The position numbers and the translations under genes were made by a program. Below, in pieces: positions 12,316 through 23,455 of a stretch of 64,000 nt of DNA. This DNA comes from Neofusicoccum parvum. Taxonomy: Eukaryota > Ascomycota > Dothideomycetes > Botryosphaeriales > Botryosphaeriaceae. Each line of letters opens with the position of its first letter. Position 1 is the first letter of the stretch. The notes beneath the pieces are model-generated. The model saw only the letters and a program-made list of their open reading frames with translations, had not been told where the DNA came from and searched no databases. The DNA lies in assembly GCA_020912385.1 (NCBI GenBank), contig CP087209.1, positions 2,542,001 to 2,606,000 of the forward strand, read 5' to 3'.

Positions 12316-13261
12316 GGTGTGAAGTGTGCTTCGTTGGCGTGCGGGGTATCAAAAGCAGAAAGAAAGAAAAGAAGACGCTCGGTGAGAGGCGTGTTCGTGG
12401 TGGTGTGTTGTTGCTGTTGCTGTTTGCGGTGTCGTCTGATGTCAGGCTGAGGCGTCGAGGGGTAATTTATGCCTGGGTAGCAGCCACTGGCAGAAGAAAC
12501 TGGGCAGCTGGCGAGGCATCGCGAAGTGATTGGACGGCGCTGGAGGCTGCCAGCATCATCCCGCCCAGCGGCGAAGCTTCCCGACGCTTCCAAGCATTTC
12601 GGCGCCGAAGTGGAGATCACGAGACGTCATAGCGGCTGACTAAGGCGATCCCGCTTATCGATATGCCCAACGCGGTCTAGCCGCCGCGCCTCACGCCTGT
12701 CATAGCTCTGATGGGCCGGGGTAGCTCTGCAGCACTGGCACCGCTCTGCATCTACGGTCCCATGCGGGTGGAAGGCTCGAGAAGGCGGCATTTTCGTCGA
12801 CTTCACCTGTGCGTTGTCGCCATTGCATCAAAATTCTCCACATTACTCCTCGCATCTGCCCGTCCGTGCTCCTGCCCTCTATGCCCTATTGTTGCTGGGG
12901 TCCTGAATCAGAAATGCTCAGTCCACAGCGTTCAGAAAGCAAACTCGCGCTTAATCTTGCTGTCGCTCGAGACCGCTATGCACTCATCCTGACGATGCTA
13001 TTATAATATACAAAAGAAAAAGTGCAAAAGCGCACTTGGGGGTATACTGCTGCTGGGATGGGGATGGGGGTGGGGTTGGGTTGCGCGCAGCCAAGCTGGC
13101 TGCGTAGGGAGCCTTGTGGGGAAGCTACTCGGAATTGCGTATTTCGAAATGGAAAGAACCATCACGGCGCGTCGACAACAGCTTGGCCGCATGGCATTTC
13201 GAAAGGCCTCGAAATGCCCCACCTCCATCTCTCCGGACAACTCCGTGTCCGGCATCTTGAA
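12316..13261. other. hsp104 promoter and 3' flank of the PHD gene
   Basis: Apart from the heat-shock element it has a purine-rich leader (12350-12380), GTTGCTGTTGCTG repeats near 12410-12425, and an 11-bp GCTTATCGATA at 12653-12663 that recurs at 19163-19173. G-rich GGGGATGGGGGTGGGG lies near 13060. No coding frame is supported. Confidence 0.5.
12573..12590 (-). promoter_or_regulatory. Heat-shock element upstream of hsp104
   Basis: The sequence GAAGCTTCCCGACGCTTC contains alternating GAA/TTC units at exact 5-bp spacing: GAA 12573, TTC 12578, GAC (two of three matches) 12583 and TTC 12588. A further TTC at 12598 keeps the same phase. This is the pattern bound by trimeric heat-shock factor Hsf1. 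It sits about 260 bp upstream of the hsp104 start codon. Binding itself is inferred from the pattern and the target gene. Confidence 0.7.
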
Positions 13262-15614
13262 TCATTGCCGGTGCTTGTAAGACAGCGGCGATGCCGGGTT
13301 TTGCGGCATCCTATAAGGATCGCGGATCCGGCCTCCTCGGACTACGGGAGTATTCCCGGTGCAAAAGACACAGACGTATACTGACGGAAGCAGCTCGGCT
13401 TTCGGTGGAAGCCCCATGCAGCGCGCGTGCTGCCATTTGGTGCAGGATTCGCATTGGATCATGAGCCGACCGTCCCACTCGGTTGAGTGACAGACGCATC
13501 GCGTTCCCTCACTCGACGCGCTACTTCGACCCGTGCTTGGCGTAAGCGTCGACGCTTCACTTGCCCTGCTACTGGGAGTCAAGGTGTCAAGAAAGGGGTC
13601 GAACAGTGTGCCGTGACTTGGATTCATCTTCGACACGTCGGCTGATGCTCTCCAGCGTTGGTTGTGCGCCTCAAGCATTCGAGCATTGGCGGCACTAGTT
13701 GTCTCTGATCAACATAGTCAGCACCTGTCCACATACACACCGAGAGAGCTACTAACCTTGTCGTTTGTGTTTAGAGTGCTCCACAACCTTTTTCAGTGCG
13801 TCTTGAGCGCCTCCCTCGCCCCCCAGTCCTTCTTCAGTTGCTGGCTTGTCGTCCTTCCGGAGATACCCTCCAAAAGAGCTGCTTATGCTGTTTCTCCTTG
13901 AATCATCTCTGGGTTTCCTTGGTGTGGTCTCAGTCGACAATCTGCCCAGCCTCTTTGACAGGTTATCAGTGAATGAGAAGGACCTCGGATTCTTGACCGA
14001 GTGTGACCTCGTCATGAAGCTATTTGTTCTGCTGTGTTTAGAGGCCGACCTCGTCACCCCCGAAGGCATGTTGAAGGATGTACTTCTGCTGGTCACACGG
14101 CTTTCAACTTCTGAGTCCGATTCGCTGTCGTCGTCCCACAGTCCGGAATAGCGTGTGCGATGATCCACAGATTTGCTGCTCTCATTCCCATCACGTACGG
14201 TCTCTGTTCTAGCTCGCCCAGACTCATCGACAATGAGACGTGTCTTTGGTCGCGCGCGTGAGTTTTCAGAAATGGCGGCAAGAGACGACTGATTCGTTCG
14301 CTTCAAGGGAGACGTCTTCCGGACCGGTGGGACGGCATTGTTCAGACTAAATTGTGATTCGCTGGGAACAGCCGACTTCCTCACGAATCCAGCATGGGTA
14401 TTGCTTCTCTGCACGCCAGGTCTGGAGGTTGTTGTGAAACCAGAGGACGAGGCAGTACTCGTGCGTGAGTGATGTCCGCTCGACTTTCGAATTTCTTTTT
14501 GCCTTTCGAGTTCCTTGGTCTGGTGCTCATATGGCTGTCTCTCCGGCACCGGCGCTCTTTGGGGGCGCTGTGGCGACACCCAGGAATTCGGTAAACCTGA
14601 GGGGGTTCCGCTGAAACTGAACAACATGCTCGGATCAACACCCGATGTAGTTGGAACAAAGGGATCATCCAGTGCCAACGTCCCGTTGCCCGTGACGCTC
14701 TGAAGGTCGGCAGAGGTGGACGTCAGCATTGAAGGTGTTTGAGTCCAAGCGTCATCCGCCACAGCCATCGAAGCGGAGTCAACACGGCTAGTATTGGTAG
14801 GGGTAAAGCTGGGCCACTGAAGCGAGTTTGAATTGGCCCCTGGCGTGAATCCGAAAGGATCATCCTGCGCAGGCATGGTGTCGAAGCTCATCATTTCACC
14901 CGAACTGCCTGCATTCCAAAAGACACCCGCGCGAGGAGGCTGAGGCGCTGTGGACGGGCCCGCGCTCGTGAACCGCGTCATCTCTGGGGTGAACTGCAAG
15001 TTAGAAAATAGGGGAGCTCCTGAGCTCTGGCTAAAATTTCCACCTCCCGCAGTGTTTGCTGGAATGGCTGGAGCTGAGTCCCTTCTGGAATACATGGTTG
15101 AAGGTGTGTTGAAACTCAGAGGCCGACCACCTTGGTTCCGCTTCCTCGACGACGATGCGTCCCGCGTAGGAGGTGGCGTCTGCATTTGAGAGGTATCCAT
15201 GACGCTTGCATTCAAAGCTGGTGCTGGCAGTGGAGCTTTGGTATCATGAGGCACTTGTTTGGATGTCAACGGGCCGGGACTGGAGGCTAGTCGCCGTGAC
15301 GGCTCGACAGGGGGGAGGGGCAAGTTTGGATTCGGCGAATAGTGGTTGACGTGAAATTCAGGGTCCTCGGGATCCTGGCTCTTGTGGCTGTAGGAGCTCA
15401 ACGGTCTGTCACAGTCTCCGGTGCGTGGCAACAACGGCGTCTGAGTAGGGGTCTGTTGCACATTTGCTCGAGGCGTCGACCAAGCTTCTAGGAAATGGGA
15501 CGGGAAAGAATCCGCTCGGGGCGTTTGGAAAGACGCATCGGGGAATGTGGCTGACTTGGGCGTTGAGCTTGGGCTTGGTAAACGCCAATCGGTAACTCTG
15601 AAGACAGCAGACAT
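13262..15614 (-). CDS. PHD-finger protein, probable chromatin reader
   Basis: Two exons, 15614-13757 and 13704-13262, separated by a 52-nt intron (GTTAGT...CAG), give 766 residues. The first 620 residues are low-complexity, Ser/Thr/Pro-rich and probably disordered, with short basic Ser/Arg segments. A C4HC3 PHD finger lies at about 687-736: C-V-C, then C-E-S-C, H-A-R-C and C-V-F-C, with the aromatic WQHARC typical of the fold. PHD fingers bind histone H3 tails, often methylated Lys4, so a chromatin role is inferred. The conserved domain begins after the intron, and splicing joins HKRQ to ETTSAANARMLEAHNQ without shift. No other catalytic or binding domain is visible, so the complex it belongs to is not clear. 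Confidence 0.88.
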
Positions 15615-17748
15615 GGTCAGCGGGGGTGGCGACTAAAAGGCAACAGAGGCACAGGATAGCAACGGGGATAGCCAGGCGACAGCCAGGCAGCAGCGCGGAG
15701 GGCGGGCAGGGCCGCAAAAGGCGGCCAGAGCAAACTTTTGTACGGATTGGGAGCAGAGCTCTGTGGCCGGGAGGCAAAAGTCGGGGGTCACACCAAGTGG
15801 AGATGAGGCAGGTCGGATACGGAAAGGCATACCCATACAAGTGCTGCTGATCCAGATTCATGGCAGAGACACCCTGCAACGCTCCCCTCCAGCCTTCGCT
15901 CTGCTTTGTGTCGGATCCCGCGGCGGGGCGAGGGGCCCAGGGACGGTGGAGGAGCTCGTTGGGCGGGCGGGCGGGCTGCGAGCGAGTCGTGTGCGCGGAC
16001 TGCGAGAAATATTTCTCGACCGAAGATCAGACGAGGCGCGTGGGACCCGCAGGCGGGCAGTCGGGAGGGCGGCCACGAGGCGGCAGTCCGCTAGAGCAAG
16101 CTCACGGCGCGCATCAATCGAGCTGGTGGTGTGGTGAGCTGGGGGCGAGGTGTCGGGGGCCGTCGCGGGTGGATGTCGCAGGCGGGCGTCGCTGCTCGGG
16201 GTTGCGCAGCCCGGCTCGAGGTGTGCGGTGTCTCTGGTGACGTGAGAGCGCCCTGCGAACAGGAGTAAGTGAGGGCGGCCCTCGGGAGGGCAAATCAAGC
16301 GTCGAGCCCTGGATAGGGAATAGGCAGGCCTGGCGCAGCTGGCGGAGGCTTCAGCCGCGGCAGCGCACTACCAACTCGGCACAGCGATGGGGCGCGCGCG
16401 ACGGCGGCAGATCTGGCGCGCTGCGGAGGCCGGGGCCGGGGGATCAGGCAGATGCGAGCCTACTGCCGTTGCCGTGCTGCGGCACGCATGCTGGCGGGGG
16501 GATGCTGAGGTTGAGCGGGCACTGGTCACCACTGGGGCGGCGCAAGGTCCACGTCTCCGGCCCAAGATGGCGTTGGCGTCGCCGGACTTGGCTTCAGAGT
16601 AAGGACGGCCGTGGCGCCATGGACAGGCTGCTGTTCCTGGCATGGGGCATGGGCGTCAGCGCGCGATGAAGAAAGGCACGGCAGCCGCACCGTGACATGC
16701 AACAGCAGCAAGCAGCAAGCAATCCGTCCGATCGGCGGATCCACGCCCGCTCTCTGCCTGGCACCACCGCACCGCAACCCCAACGCCCACGGCGCGCTGC
16801 TGAGCCGCTGCTGCCTCTGCTGTGGCGCCGCGCAGCCAGCGGCACCTGCACCGCCAGGCCCCCCTGTCGCCCTGAGTGGTCGTTGTCGAAGCCAGCTCAG
16901 CACGCCCGCGCCATGTTGCAGCAATTGGCGAATCACCGCCCGCCCTCGCCCGCTGGCCGCCTTTGACTCAGCGCCGCAGATCCGGGCCTCCGCATCCTCA
17001 CAGGCCGGCCGCGCCCACGGCGAGGCGTGAGGCTGCTCGGGTTCCCCTGGCGACCGGCGCTGCTAGCACAGAACGCGTCGACCGTTTCGCAAATCGCCTG
17101 GCAGCTGCGGTGCGGCCGACGCTGCTCGGCACCAGCGCTTCACCAGCCCGTCCTGCAAGGTACGCCGCCCGGACATTGCATTCCACTCCATCCTGTCCCT
17201 CGTGCGACCCGCGCCGCCAGAATGCTATCGCGCAGTCCCACACGCCAACCTTAAATGCATGGCAAGCGCCGCCGACATCAACGCCCCGCGCACGGCCACG
17301 CTCAATCTCCCTTGAATCTGCTCCTGCGGCCACGCGACCTCAGATCGGCGGCCGGGACGATTCCAGAAGCCGGCCCATCTGTTCTAGCTCCAGGTGGCGT
17401 GTCGGACGACGAGTCCCGGCCAGACCCCAAGCATGCCCAGTGCCGACATCTCGATTGACGGTCAAGTAGTGGTATTTCGGAATGCTTATGCTATCGACAT
17501 CCCTTTTCCGGCGTCAGCATGACATGCAGCCGTCTCCCGGGATACCGGGTCCCATCCTTCCAAACGCCGTGCAAACAACTCCCCGAAGTACGAGCCAGAC
17601 AACACTCCTCCCAACACCATGCCGTATCTTGAAAAGGAAACAAGCCCTCCGTCTGCTGCGACCGTTTTCTGCCCGATAGTCCCAGAAGAGAAGGAAGGAA
17701 AGAAGAGAAATGGGAAGATAATGCCCCGTTATTATGCAAAACTTTATG
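15615..17748. other. Large GC-rich intergenic region
   Basis: About 2.1 kb between the start of the PHD gene and the 3' end of the next minus-strand gene. By eye it is strongly GC- and CpG-rich. Many long open frames exist on both strands, as expected at this base composition, but all are Arg/Ala/Pro-rich without domains, and none ends or splices into recognisable protein. No feature is supported. Confidence 0.5.
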
Positions 17749-19002
17749 TTATACGGCCTGGTGTACTGCCGTCGGCTCGTTCTGATACGACATGTCGGAT
17801 ACGACGGAAAGATGATCATCTGTTCTTCGCGAATACGGCTCCATCGGCCCTCCGGATATTATTGACATGTCATCATCGTCATCCGATGGATCCGCGAAAG
17901 GGTTGACGGATCGCGGCTCGTTTGACATGAGATGGGTGCTTGCGCAGTCGGCACGGTTGTTTGTCCGCATACTTGAATCCCTCGAGATGGGCGGAACGCT
18001 GCGTGGCCGGTACGGTGGCGGAGGCTCCTCGTGGAACTCGCCGTCCATCATGAAGCCTGCTGTCCTCTGGCCGCTCCGCACTGAGTTGGTGCGAACAGAA
18101 AGAGCCTCGGATGTGTCGATTCCAGTGAAGTATGCCGAATTATTAGCAGGATTCATCGCGGAGATGATGACCGGTGGGGGTGGGGTGGCAGTAGTAGCAG
18201 TCGGGGTGACTACTCTCGGTGGTGCTTGCGGAGGAGGAGGAGGAGGCTCTTGACCTCGGTCTGAGCCTGGGCCGGAAGGTGGGAAGTCATCGCTGAGACG
18301 AAGTTTCATCTCTTCTGATGCCGATGCTCGTTCTGCATCTCTCCGCTGCTTTCGCCGACGGAAAACAAGGAAGGCAGCAAAAGCAAGCACTGCGACGACT
18401 ACGATCGGAATTATGACGGCGGCCACGATGAGTGCGAGCGGTGGTCCGCCAGGACCATCGTTGCTCGGTGAATCTGATGGAATTGTTACTCCCCCGTTAT
18501 TGCCAAACCCTGCCCCCGTTGCGGTCGAAGGCTCGGCTGCACCATTTGAGTCCACATCCACACCAGAGGTAGTGGTACATAACGTACTGGAAGGGCTCGG
18601 AGTGTTCGTTCCAGATCCCGTCATCCATGATGAGGACGCGGTAGGGTTTGATGCGGACGGGACCGCGCCTGTGGCGGCTGCTTCGTTGGACACTAATGAT
18701 ACAGTGGTTGAAGCGGTCATGGGAATCGGGCCTGTTGTTGGAGCTGCACTTGGAGCGGCTGTGAGCTGGCCATCGTCGTCTGTGGACTGGAGGGCGTCGG
18801 GAGGTTCGGTGGCGGCAGTCAGCCAGGGCGGCATGCCGGTGCTGTCCAGGCGCACAGGATTGCCCATGATGGTGATGACGATCGGGAGGGTGGTCAAGTC
18901 GTCCCAGGCGTCATTAACTGATTCTGTGTATTCTTCCCACCAGGCGGCGTGGGCATCCTCTGCCTGGGCGCGGCGGATCTCATCTTCAATAATCCAGGGC
19001 AT
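17749..19002 (-). CDS. Single-pass membrane protein with Ser/Thr-rich ectodomain and PPxY-type tail
   Basis: One exon of 417 residues from ATG 19002. The N-terminal 195 residues are Ser/Thr/Ala/Gly-rich and probably O-glycosylated. A hydrophobic segment, ALIVAAVIIPIVVVAVLAFA and following residues, spans about 190-215 and is followed by a strong basic stop-transfer, RRRKQRR. This predicts a single helix with a cytoplasmic C-terminal half. The tail has a polyproline run (PPPPPPQAPP), PPPPYRPR, which fits the PPxY ligand of WW domains in Nedd4/Rsp5 ubiquitin ligases, an acidic DDDDD patch and repeated Ser-Val/Ser-Ile motifs. No cleavable signal peptide is seen, so the helix may act as signal anchor. 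The layout resembles fungal wall-stress-sensor-like proteins but lacks a WSC domain, so the function is unknown. Confidence 0.8.
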   Translation of the reverse strand: MPWIIEDEIRRAQAEDAHAAWWEEYTESVNDAWDDLTTLPIVITIMGNPVRLDSTGMPPWLTAATEPPDALQSTDDDGQLTAAPSAAPTTGPIPMTASTTVSLVSNEAAATGAVPSASNPTASSSWMTGSGTNTPSPSSTLCTTTSGVDVDSNGAAEPSTATGAGFGNNGGVTIPSDSPSNDGPGGPPLALIVAAVIIPIVVVAVLAFAAFLVFRRRKQRRDAERASASEEMKLRLSDDFPPSGPGSDRGQEPPPPPPQAPPRVVTPTATTATPPPPVIISAMNPANNSAYFTGIDTSEALSVRTNSVRSGQRTAGFMMDGEFHEEPPPPYRPRSVPPISRDSSMRTNNRADCASTHLMSNEPRSVNPFADPSDDDDDMSIISGGPMEPYSRRTDDHLSVVSDMSYQNEPTAVHQAV

Positions 19003-20834
19003 GGCTGCTGATTATAAGATCGGATAGACCTGCGGAGTTCGGGCGCGTCATATGAGGGCTGAGCTGAGCGTCAGCGAGGCTATACATAACGGGCCTCATG
19101 GCGGGTGCCCAGTGGCCGAGCGGGGCCGAAGAGCGGCGTGAGCGGAACAGTACCTAGAACAAGCTTATCGATAGCCGGCTCGCCTCAGGCCATGGCGCTT
19201 CGCACGGGCGGTGGTTCTCTGAGCTCTACGACACAGCGGCGGCGGCGGCAGAGGAGTGCTTTCGCCAGCGTCGACGGAGCGGCTATGGGACGCAAGTGGG
19301 CGGTCGCGCTGAGATGTTAAAGGCCGTCAGCCCAGGCGCTCCCTGCGCAGCCCCAACTCTCAGCTACACAGAAGCGGAACGTCGAGCTCGTCCCGGCTTG
19401 TGCGCGGGGCTGTGCCGGCCAAGCCAGCGACAAGGCGCGCGCCGCGGGCGAATCACGGCCGCCGCCCGCCCCGCCTGCCCTTATATTTTTGGCGTTGTGT
19501 GCAGCCTAACGCACGCCTGCCGCCACGCTTATCCGTGACAGGCCGAGTCTCTTCCTGCGAAGCTCCAGCGCCCGTCTTACCAGCATGCCGTCAGCAAATC
19601 ATCGCCGCGCGACTTTCCTAGCCCGACCAGTTTCCGCGCTGTTTGTGCAGCCGTATGACGGCATCGCCAGAGCACGCCTGCCGGCTCTCCGTGCGCGCTG
19701 CTGGGCTGCGGGAGCACAGTCGCGATCCTGTGCGGCCCTTGCCTTGACCGCATCACGACTCCTCTCCGGCCGCTGCGTCGAGTGTCAGGAGAGCGCTTCC
19801 TTGCAACGACACCGGCCACGTCTGCGCGGCTGTGGGCCTCACCAACGCCCTGGTCCTGTTCAGCCGCGGCGGCCCAGCTACCGTGCCGCCCACACCGCGC
19901 GTGATCCAGGCAGCAAGTCGGACGAAGATATAGAACAGGACGTTCGGCACTTCTCCGTGAAGCTGCGGTCTCGTATCGCCGGCATAGCCTTCGAGCGACT
20001 CGGTGGAGACTTTGGGGGCCGTCCCGTCTCTGGGACCCAAAACAGCCGTCCATTCCGCATGCGCTTCCCGAAGCAGCAAAAGGCAGGCTAGTCCGCAGGG
20101 CTTGAGTCGAGCCTCCGTCGCCGTCAAAATGGACAACGTCACTAGATGCCGGAGCCTTGCTGCCACACCTTTTCTCCGTACCCTGGGGCGTTCACATGAT
20201 CGGCAAGGCTGAGTACCAATACTCATCTATAAACAGAGCGCCTGATTGCACTTCGCCTGTGTTTCATCCCCACAACCGGAACCATGCCAGGCGACTCCAA
20301 GACCCACTAGACTCACACATCCCAGGCCGCTGAGCGTTTGCCAATGTCGATCCACAGCGCCCCCTCCAACCGTCCGATTCGGGACTCACCAATCACTGCA
20401 CAGCCACGTGAGGACCCACCTCCGCACGCATCTGAACGGCAGCCACAGGCGCGTGAGAAGGGGCAATATACTTGCCAGGCACTTACCTATCTTGGACAAA
20501 CCACAACCCCGTATTTCAATGTACAGCCGAATTGCCACGGCCATGTGCAGTCTGCCCAGCTGTCAACCTGCTTTCAAGTACCACTTGTGAACCGAAATGC
20601 TCACCAGCTAGCTCGACGGTTGTGATAAGAGCTTTGTGGCAGTGACCCAGCACAGCATGACTTGGCGGCGGTGGTGTGGTCAGAAGGCACCGTAATGCAG
20701 TCGCAGCTTCTTCATACAGCTTGAAATGCGCCTTCTTTTCTAATATTGCCCACGTTGAGTGAGCCTGGTCGTTCTCGACATGCAGCGCTCAGCCTTTCCA
20801 CCTTGCTCACGACAGAGCCTCCCCATTGCAAGCC
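19003..20834. other. Divergent GC-rich intergenic region
   Basis: 1.8 kb between two divergently transcribed genes, so it must hold both promoters. The 19100-20100 half is very GC-rich. A copy of GCTTATCGATA is at 19163-19173. The part from 20240 to 20640 is C/A-rich. Open frames here show no domain and are not supported. Confidence 0.5.
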
Positions 20835-22222
20835 ATGGCAAGAATTCTTCGGCCGCCTATTGTTCAAAGCGGCATCTTTCACCTTGCGGGGTACTCCTTG
20901 GCCTTGGTGGGGCGTTTGAGACTGGTTCACATCATTGTCTGGGCTGTCCTCGCGGCCATACTTTTCGCTGCCACAGGTATGAGTCGTTCGCAGTGTAGTC
21001 TTTGTTTGCTGACGTATGCTTTTGCTCAGGGGCTTTGCGGTCCGAATTTTACAAGAAGAAGATACCTGTGTTCGGCGCTTGGGAACTCTTGGACCTCAAG
21101 GATGGCAAGCTTGAAGTTCCCACCCACCTTCGTCCGCATCAACCTGTCCGGATTGCAAAGGCGAACAGATTCGACGATCGTTATGAGTTCCTGCATCCAA
21201 TCGGCCGCGGCGCCGAGGGTACTGCTGCACTCTACAGAGACCTGTTCACAAACTCCGTCGTCGTGGTGAAGTCCTTCTGGCGCCGCAGCCACCCGATAAT
21301 GCCAATAATGCCGGAGGCCTGGTCGGAATACTTCTACCACCAACTCGACGTATGGCCAGCGGAGATACCCGCGACCCTCCTCCTCGCCGGCCTCGAGCCC
21401 GCCCACCACGGCACCAGCAACCTAACGCACCAATACCAAGCCTTCCGCCACGGCCTCGTCCCCGCCCTGGACTACTTCATCGCCCTCACTCCAATCCACC
21501 CCCTCCTCCCCTCCTGGACCATCCCCACCTGGACGCTCGTCACGCCCTTCATCCCGGCCGGCGACCTCACCGCGCTGGCCCTCACGCTTCACCGCTCGCC
21601 CACGCGCCACACCCCGGCCTCCCTCGACGCGACCTTCCGACCCGCCCTCCACGGCCTCCTATCCCACCTCGCGGGCCTCCACGGGCGTGGCCACTGCCAC
21701 AACGACATGCAGGCGGCCAACGTCTTCGTGGCGGGGCCGGCGACCTGGCTCCTCGGCGACCTCGGGCACGCCCGTGGGCCGGACCACCCGTACCTGCGCA
21801 CGCGGCACTGGGCCGGCAACGGCCACTGGGCCGACTGCCGGCTCGACGACGTGCGGCGCGCGCTCAAGACGTACCTCGCGTTCCTGCGCGCGGCGGCGGC
21901 CGACCCGGCGGCGTTCGACGACGCGCTGTACGCGGAGCGGGAGGCGTGGAGCCGGCTGTACTGGGGTTGGCTGCGGAGGCCGGCGGGCGCGGAGGCGCTG
22001 CTGGGGGATCGGGGGCGCTACGTGCCCGAGCGGGGCGGGGAGGGGCGTGGGGAGGGGCGGGAGAGGGGGTGGAGGGGGGAGATGCTGGCGGCGGCGGTGA
22101 CGAGGGAGCTGGCGGGCAGGGATGTGAGGGTGTGGAGGTCGTGGAGGTGGTGGTGGGCGCTGGAGGGGCCGTGGCAGCGGTTTCGGTATGAGAGGAACCT
22201 GAGGGACGGGGAGAGGGCGTGA
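20835..22222 (+). CDS. Membrane-anchored protein kinase-like protein
   Basis: Two exons, 20835-20976 and 21030-22222 (53-nt intron, GTATGA...CAG), give 444 residues. Exon 1 encodes a hydrophobic N-terminus with a probable transmembrane helix (about 16-46). The rest has a diverged kinase fold: glycine loop GRGAEG (106-111), VVVVK with Lys128, catalytic loop HNDMQAAN (271-278, Asp273 and Asn278) and GDLG at 290-293 in place of DFG. The key Lys, Asp, Asn and Asp are therefore all present, although HRD is HND. The C-terminus is Arg/Gly/Trp-rich. ATG 20835 is used since the in-frame codon upstream (20826) is TTG. Substrate and pathway are unknown. It may be an active membrane-tethered kinase or a small-molecule kinase of the same fold. 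Confidence 0.82.
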
Positions 22223-22831
22223 GCGGGTGGTGGTGGTGCATACTACCATCTCGGAGCGTGAGAGTACTGCTTGGTGTTTATTCTTTGTGGCGCGCAATCC
22301 TAGCCAGCCAAACCAATTTGATGATCGATGATCAAGTGGTGATACTGTGTGCATAGCACATGTGCAACCTTTCTGATTGTTTCTTTGAGGGTCTGGTAGG
22401 TTGGCGACGAAGCTCTGGCCAATTCGTGCAGAGGCATGACTTTTGGGTTCGTCAGATAGGCTCCTGCTCCGAATCTTGGCAGCCGGGCCAGAGCAGGAAT
22501 GTTATTTCGGTTTGAATTCAAAACGCATGAAGCAGGTTCGGAAGCTCGGCATGACTCGGGTCACGGCCGACAGCATGCTTTCCGACAGTAAGCATAACAG
22601 CTCCCGTCGGGTTAGGTAGGGTTGGGGGTGGTTGGCGACGGCAGAAAGTCGCGGCCGGCGGGGGACAACACAGACTTCGCGCAACGTCGAGAGCGCAAAT
22701 CCTGCCCTGCAGCTGCGCTCCGCCCAACGCACCCCCAAGAGAAGCGGAAAGGAAAGCCAATCACGTCGCCCTGCCTCCCGCCTGCCAACGCACATCCAGC
22801 TCGACTCTCCGGACCCGCAGGCCAGCCAAAG
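22223..22831. other. Intergenic region, nothing recognised
   Basis: Lies between two plus-strand genes, holding the 3' flank of the kinase-like gene and the promoter of the prefoldin gene. No coding frame or repeat is supported. Confidence 0.5.
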
Positions 22832-23455
22832 ATGAACCGCCGCATGGTGCGTTCCCTCTCGCTCGCCGCCAAACGCCCTAGGGGGACGGGCGGGGCAGGC
22901 ACTCGCTAACGCGCGCGGCAGCTCTCCCGCGAGGACGAGGCCACCTCGGGCGAGGAGATGGAGGTGCGCCGCGAGGACCAGGACAAGATCAACCGGTTCA
23001 GCCGGCTGCACCAGCGCGAGAAGGTGCTGGAGGAGGAGCTGAAGACGAAGCAGGTGCGTCGGCCGGCCGTGTTTCCCCCCGCCGCGCACATGGCGCTGCA
23101 GACCGCTGACCCCGGGGCCGGCGTGCGCAGAAGGACAAGGAGGACCTCGAGGAGGTGTCGAACGAGCTGGAGCTCGTGGACGAGGACGACAAGGTGCCGT
23201 GCGTGTGCCCTCACCCCCGGCGGCCAGGGCGGCGTTTACTGACGTCACGTGACGGCGTGCAGGTACAAGATCGGCGACTCGTTCGTGTCGCTGCCGCAGC
23301 CCGAGGTGCTGGAGCTGCTGGGCGCGTCGACGGAGAAGATCGACAAGGACGTCGCGGAGGTGGAGGAGCAGCTGGGCGGCGTGCGCGACGAGATGGAGGA
23401 GCTCAAGGTCGCCCTGTACGCGCGCTTCGGCCGCAGCATCAACCTCGAGACGTAG
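22832..23455 (+). CDS. Prefoldin subunit 4
   Basis: Four exons, 22832-22846, 22922-23053, 23131-23198 and 23263-23455, give 135 residues, the usual family size. All three introns use the same donor GTGCGT. Spliced protein begins MNRRMLSREDEATSGEEMEV and has the beta-prefoldin layout: an N-terminal coiled coil (about 20-65, with DQDKINRFSRLHQRE), the hairpin linker DDKVPYKIGDSF (about 68-80) and a C-terminal coiled coil ending in GRSINLET. Prefoldin is a hexameric cytosolic co-chaperone that hands unfolded actin and tubulin to the TCT/CCT chaperonin; subunit 4 is Gim3 in yeast. The first coding exon is only 15 nt. The linker sequence confirms the third splice: P of KVP is split across the intron and followed by YKIGD. 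Confidence 0.92.

Noticed and set aside
15858..17469. Many long ORFs in GC-rich DNA
   Set aside because: High GC content removes stop codons on both strands; translations are Arg/Ala/Pro-rich and without motifs.
21352..22354. Pro/Arg-rich ORFs overlapping the kinase-like gene
   Set aside because: Shadow frames of the GC-rich exon; the plus-frame kinase motifs explain the region.
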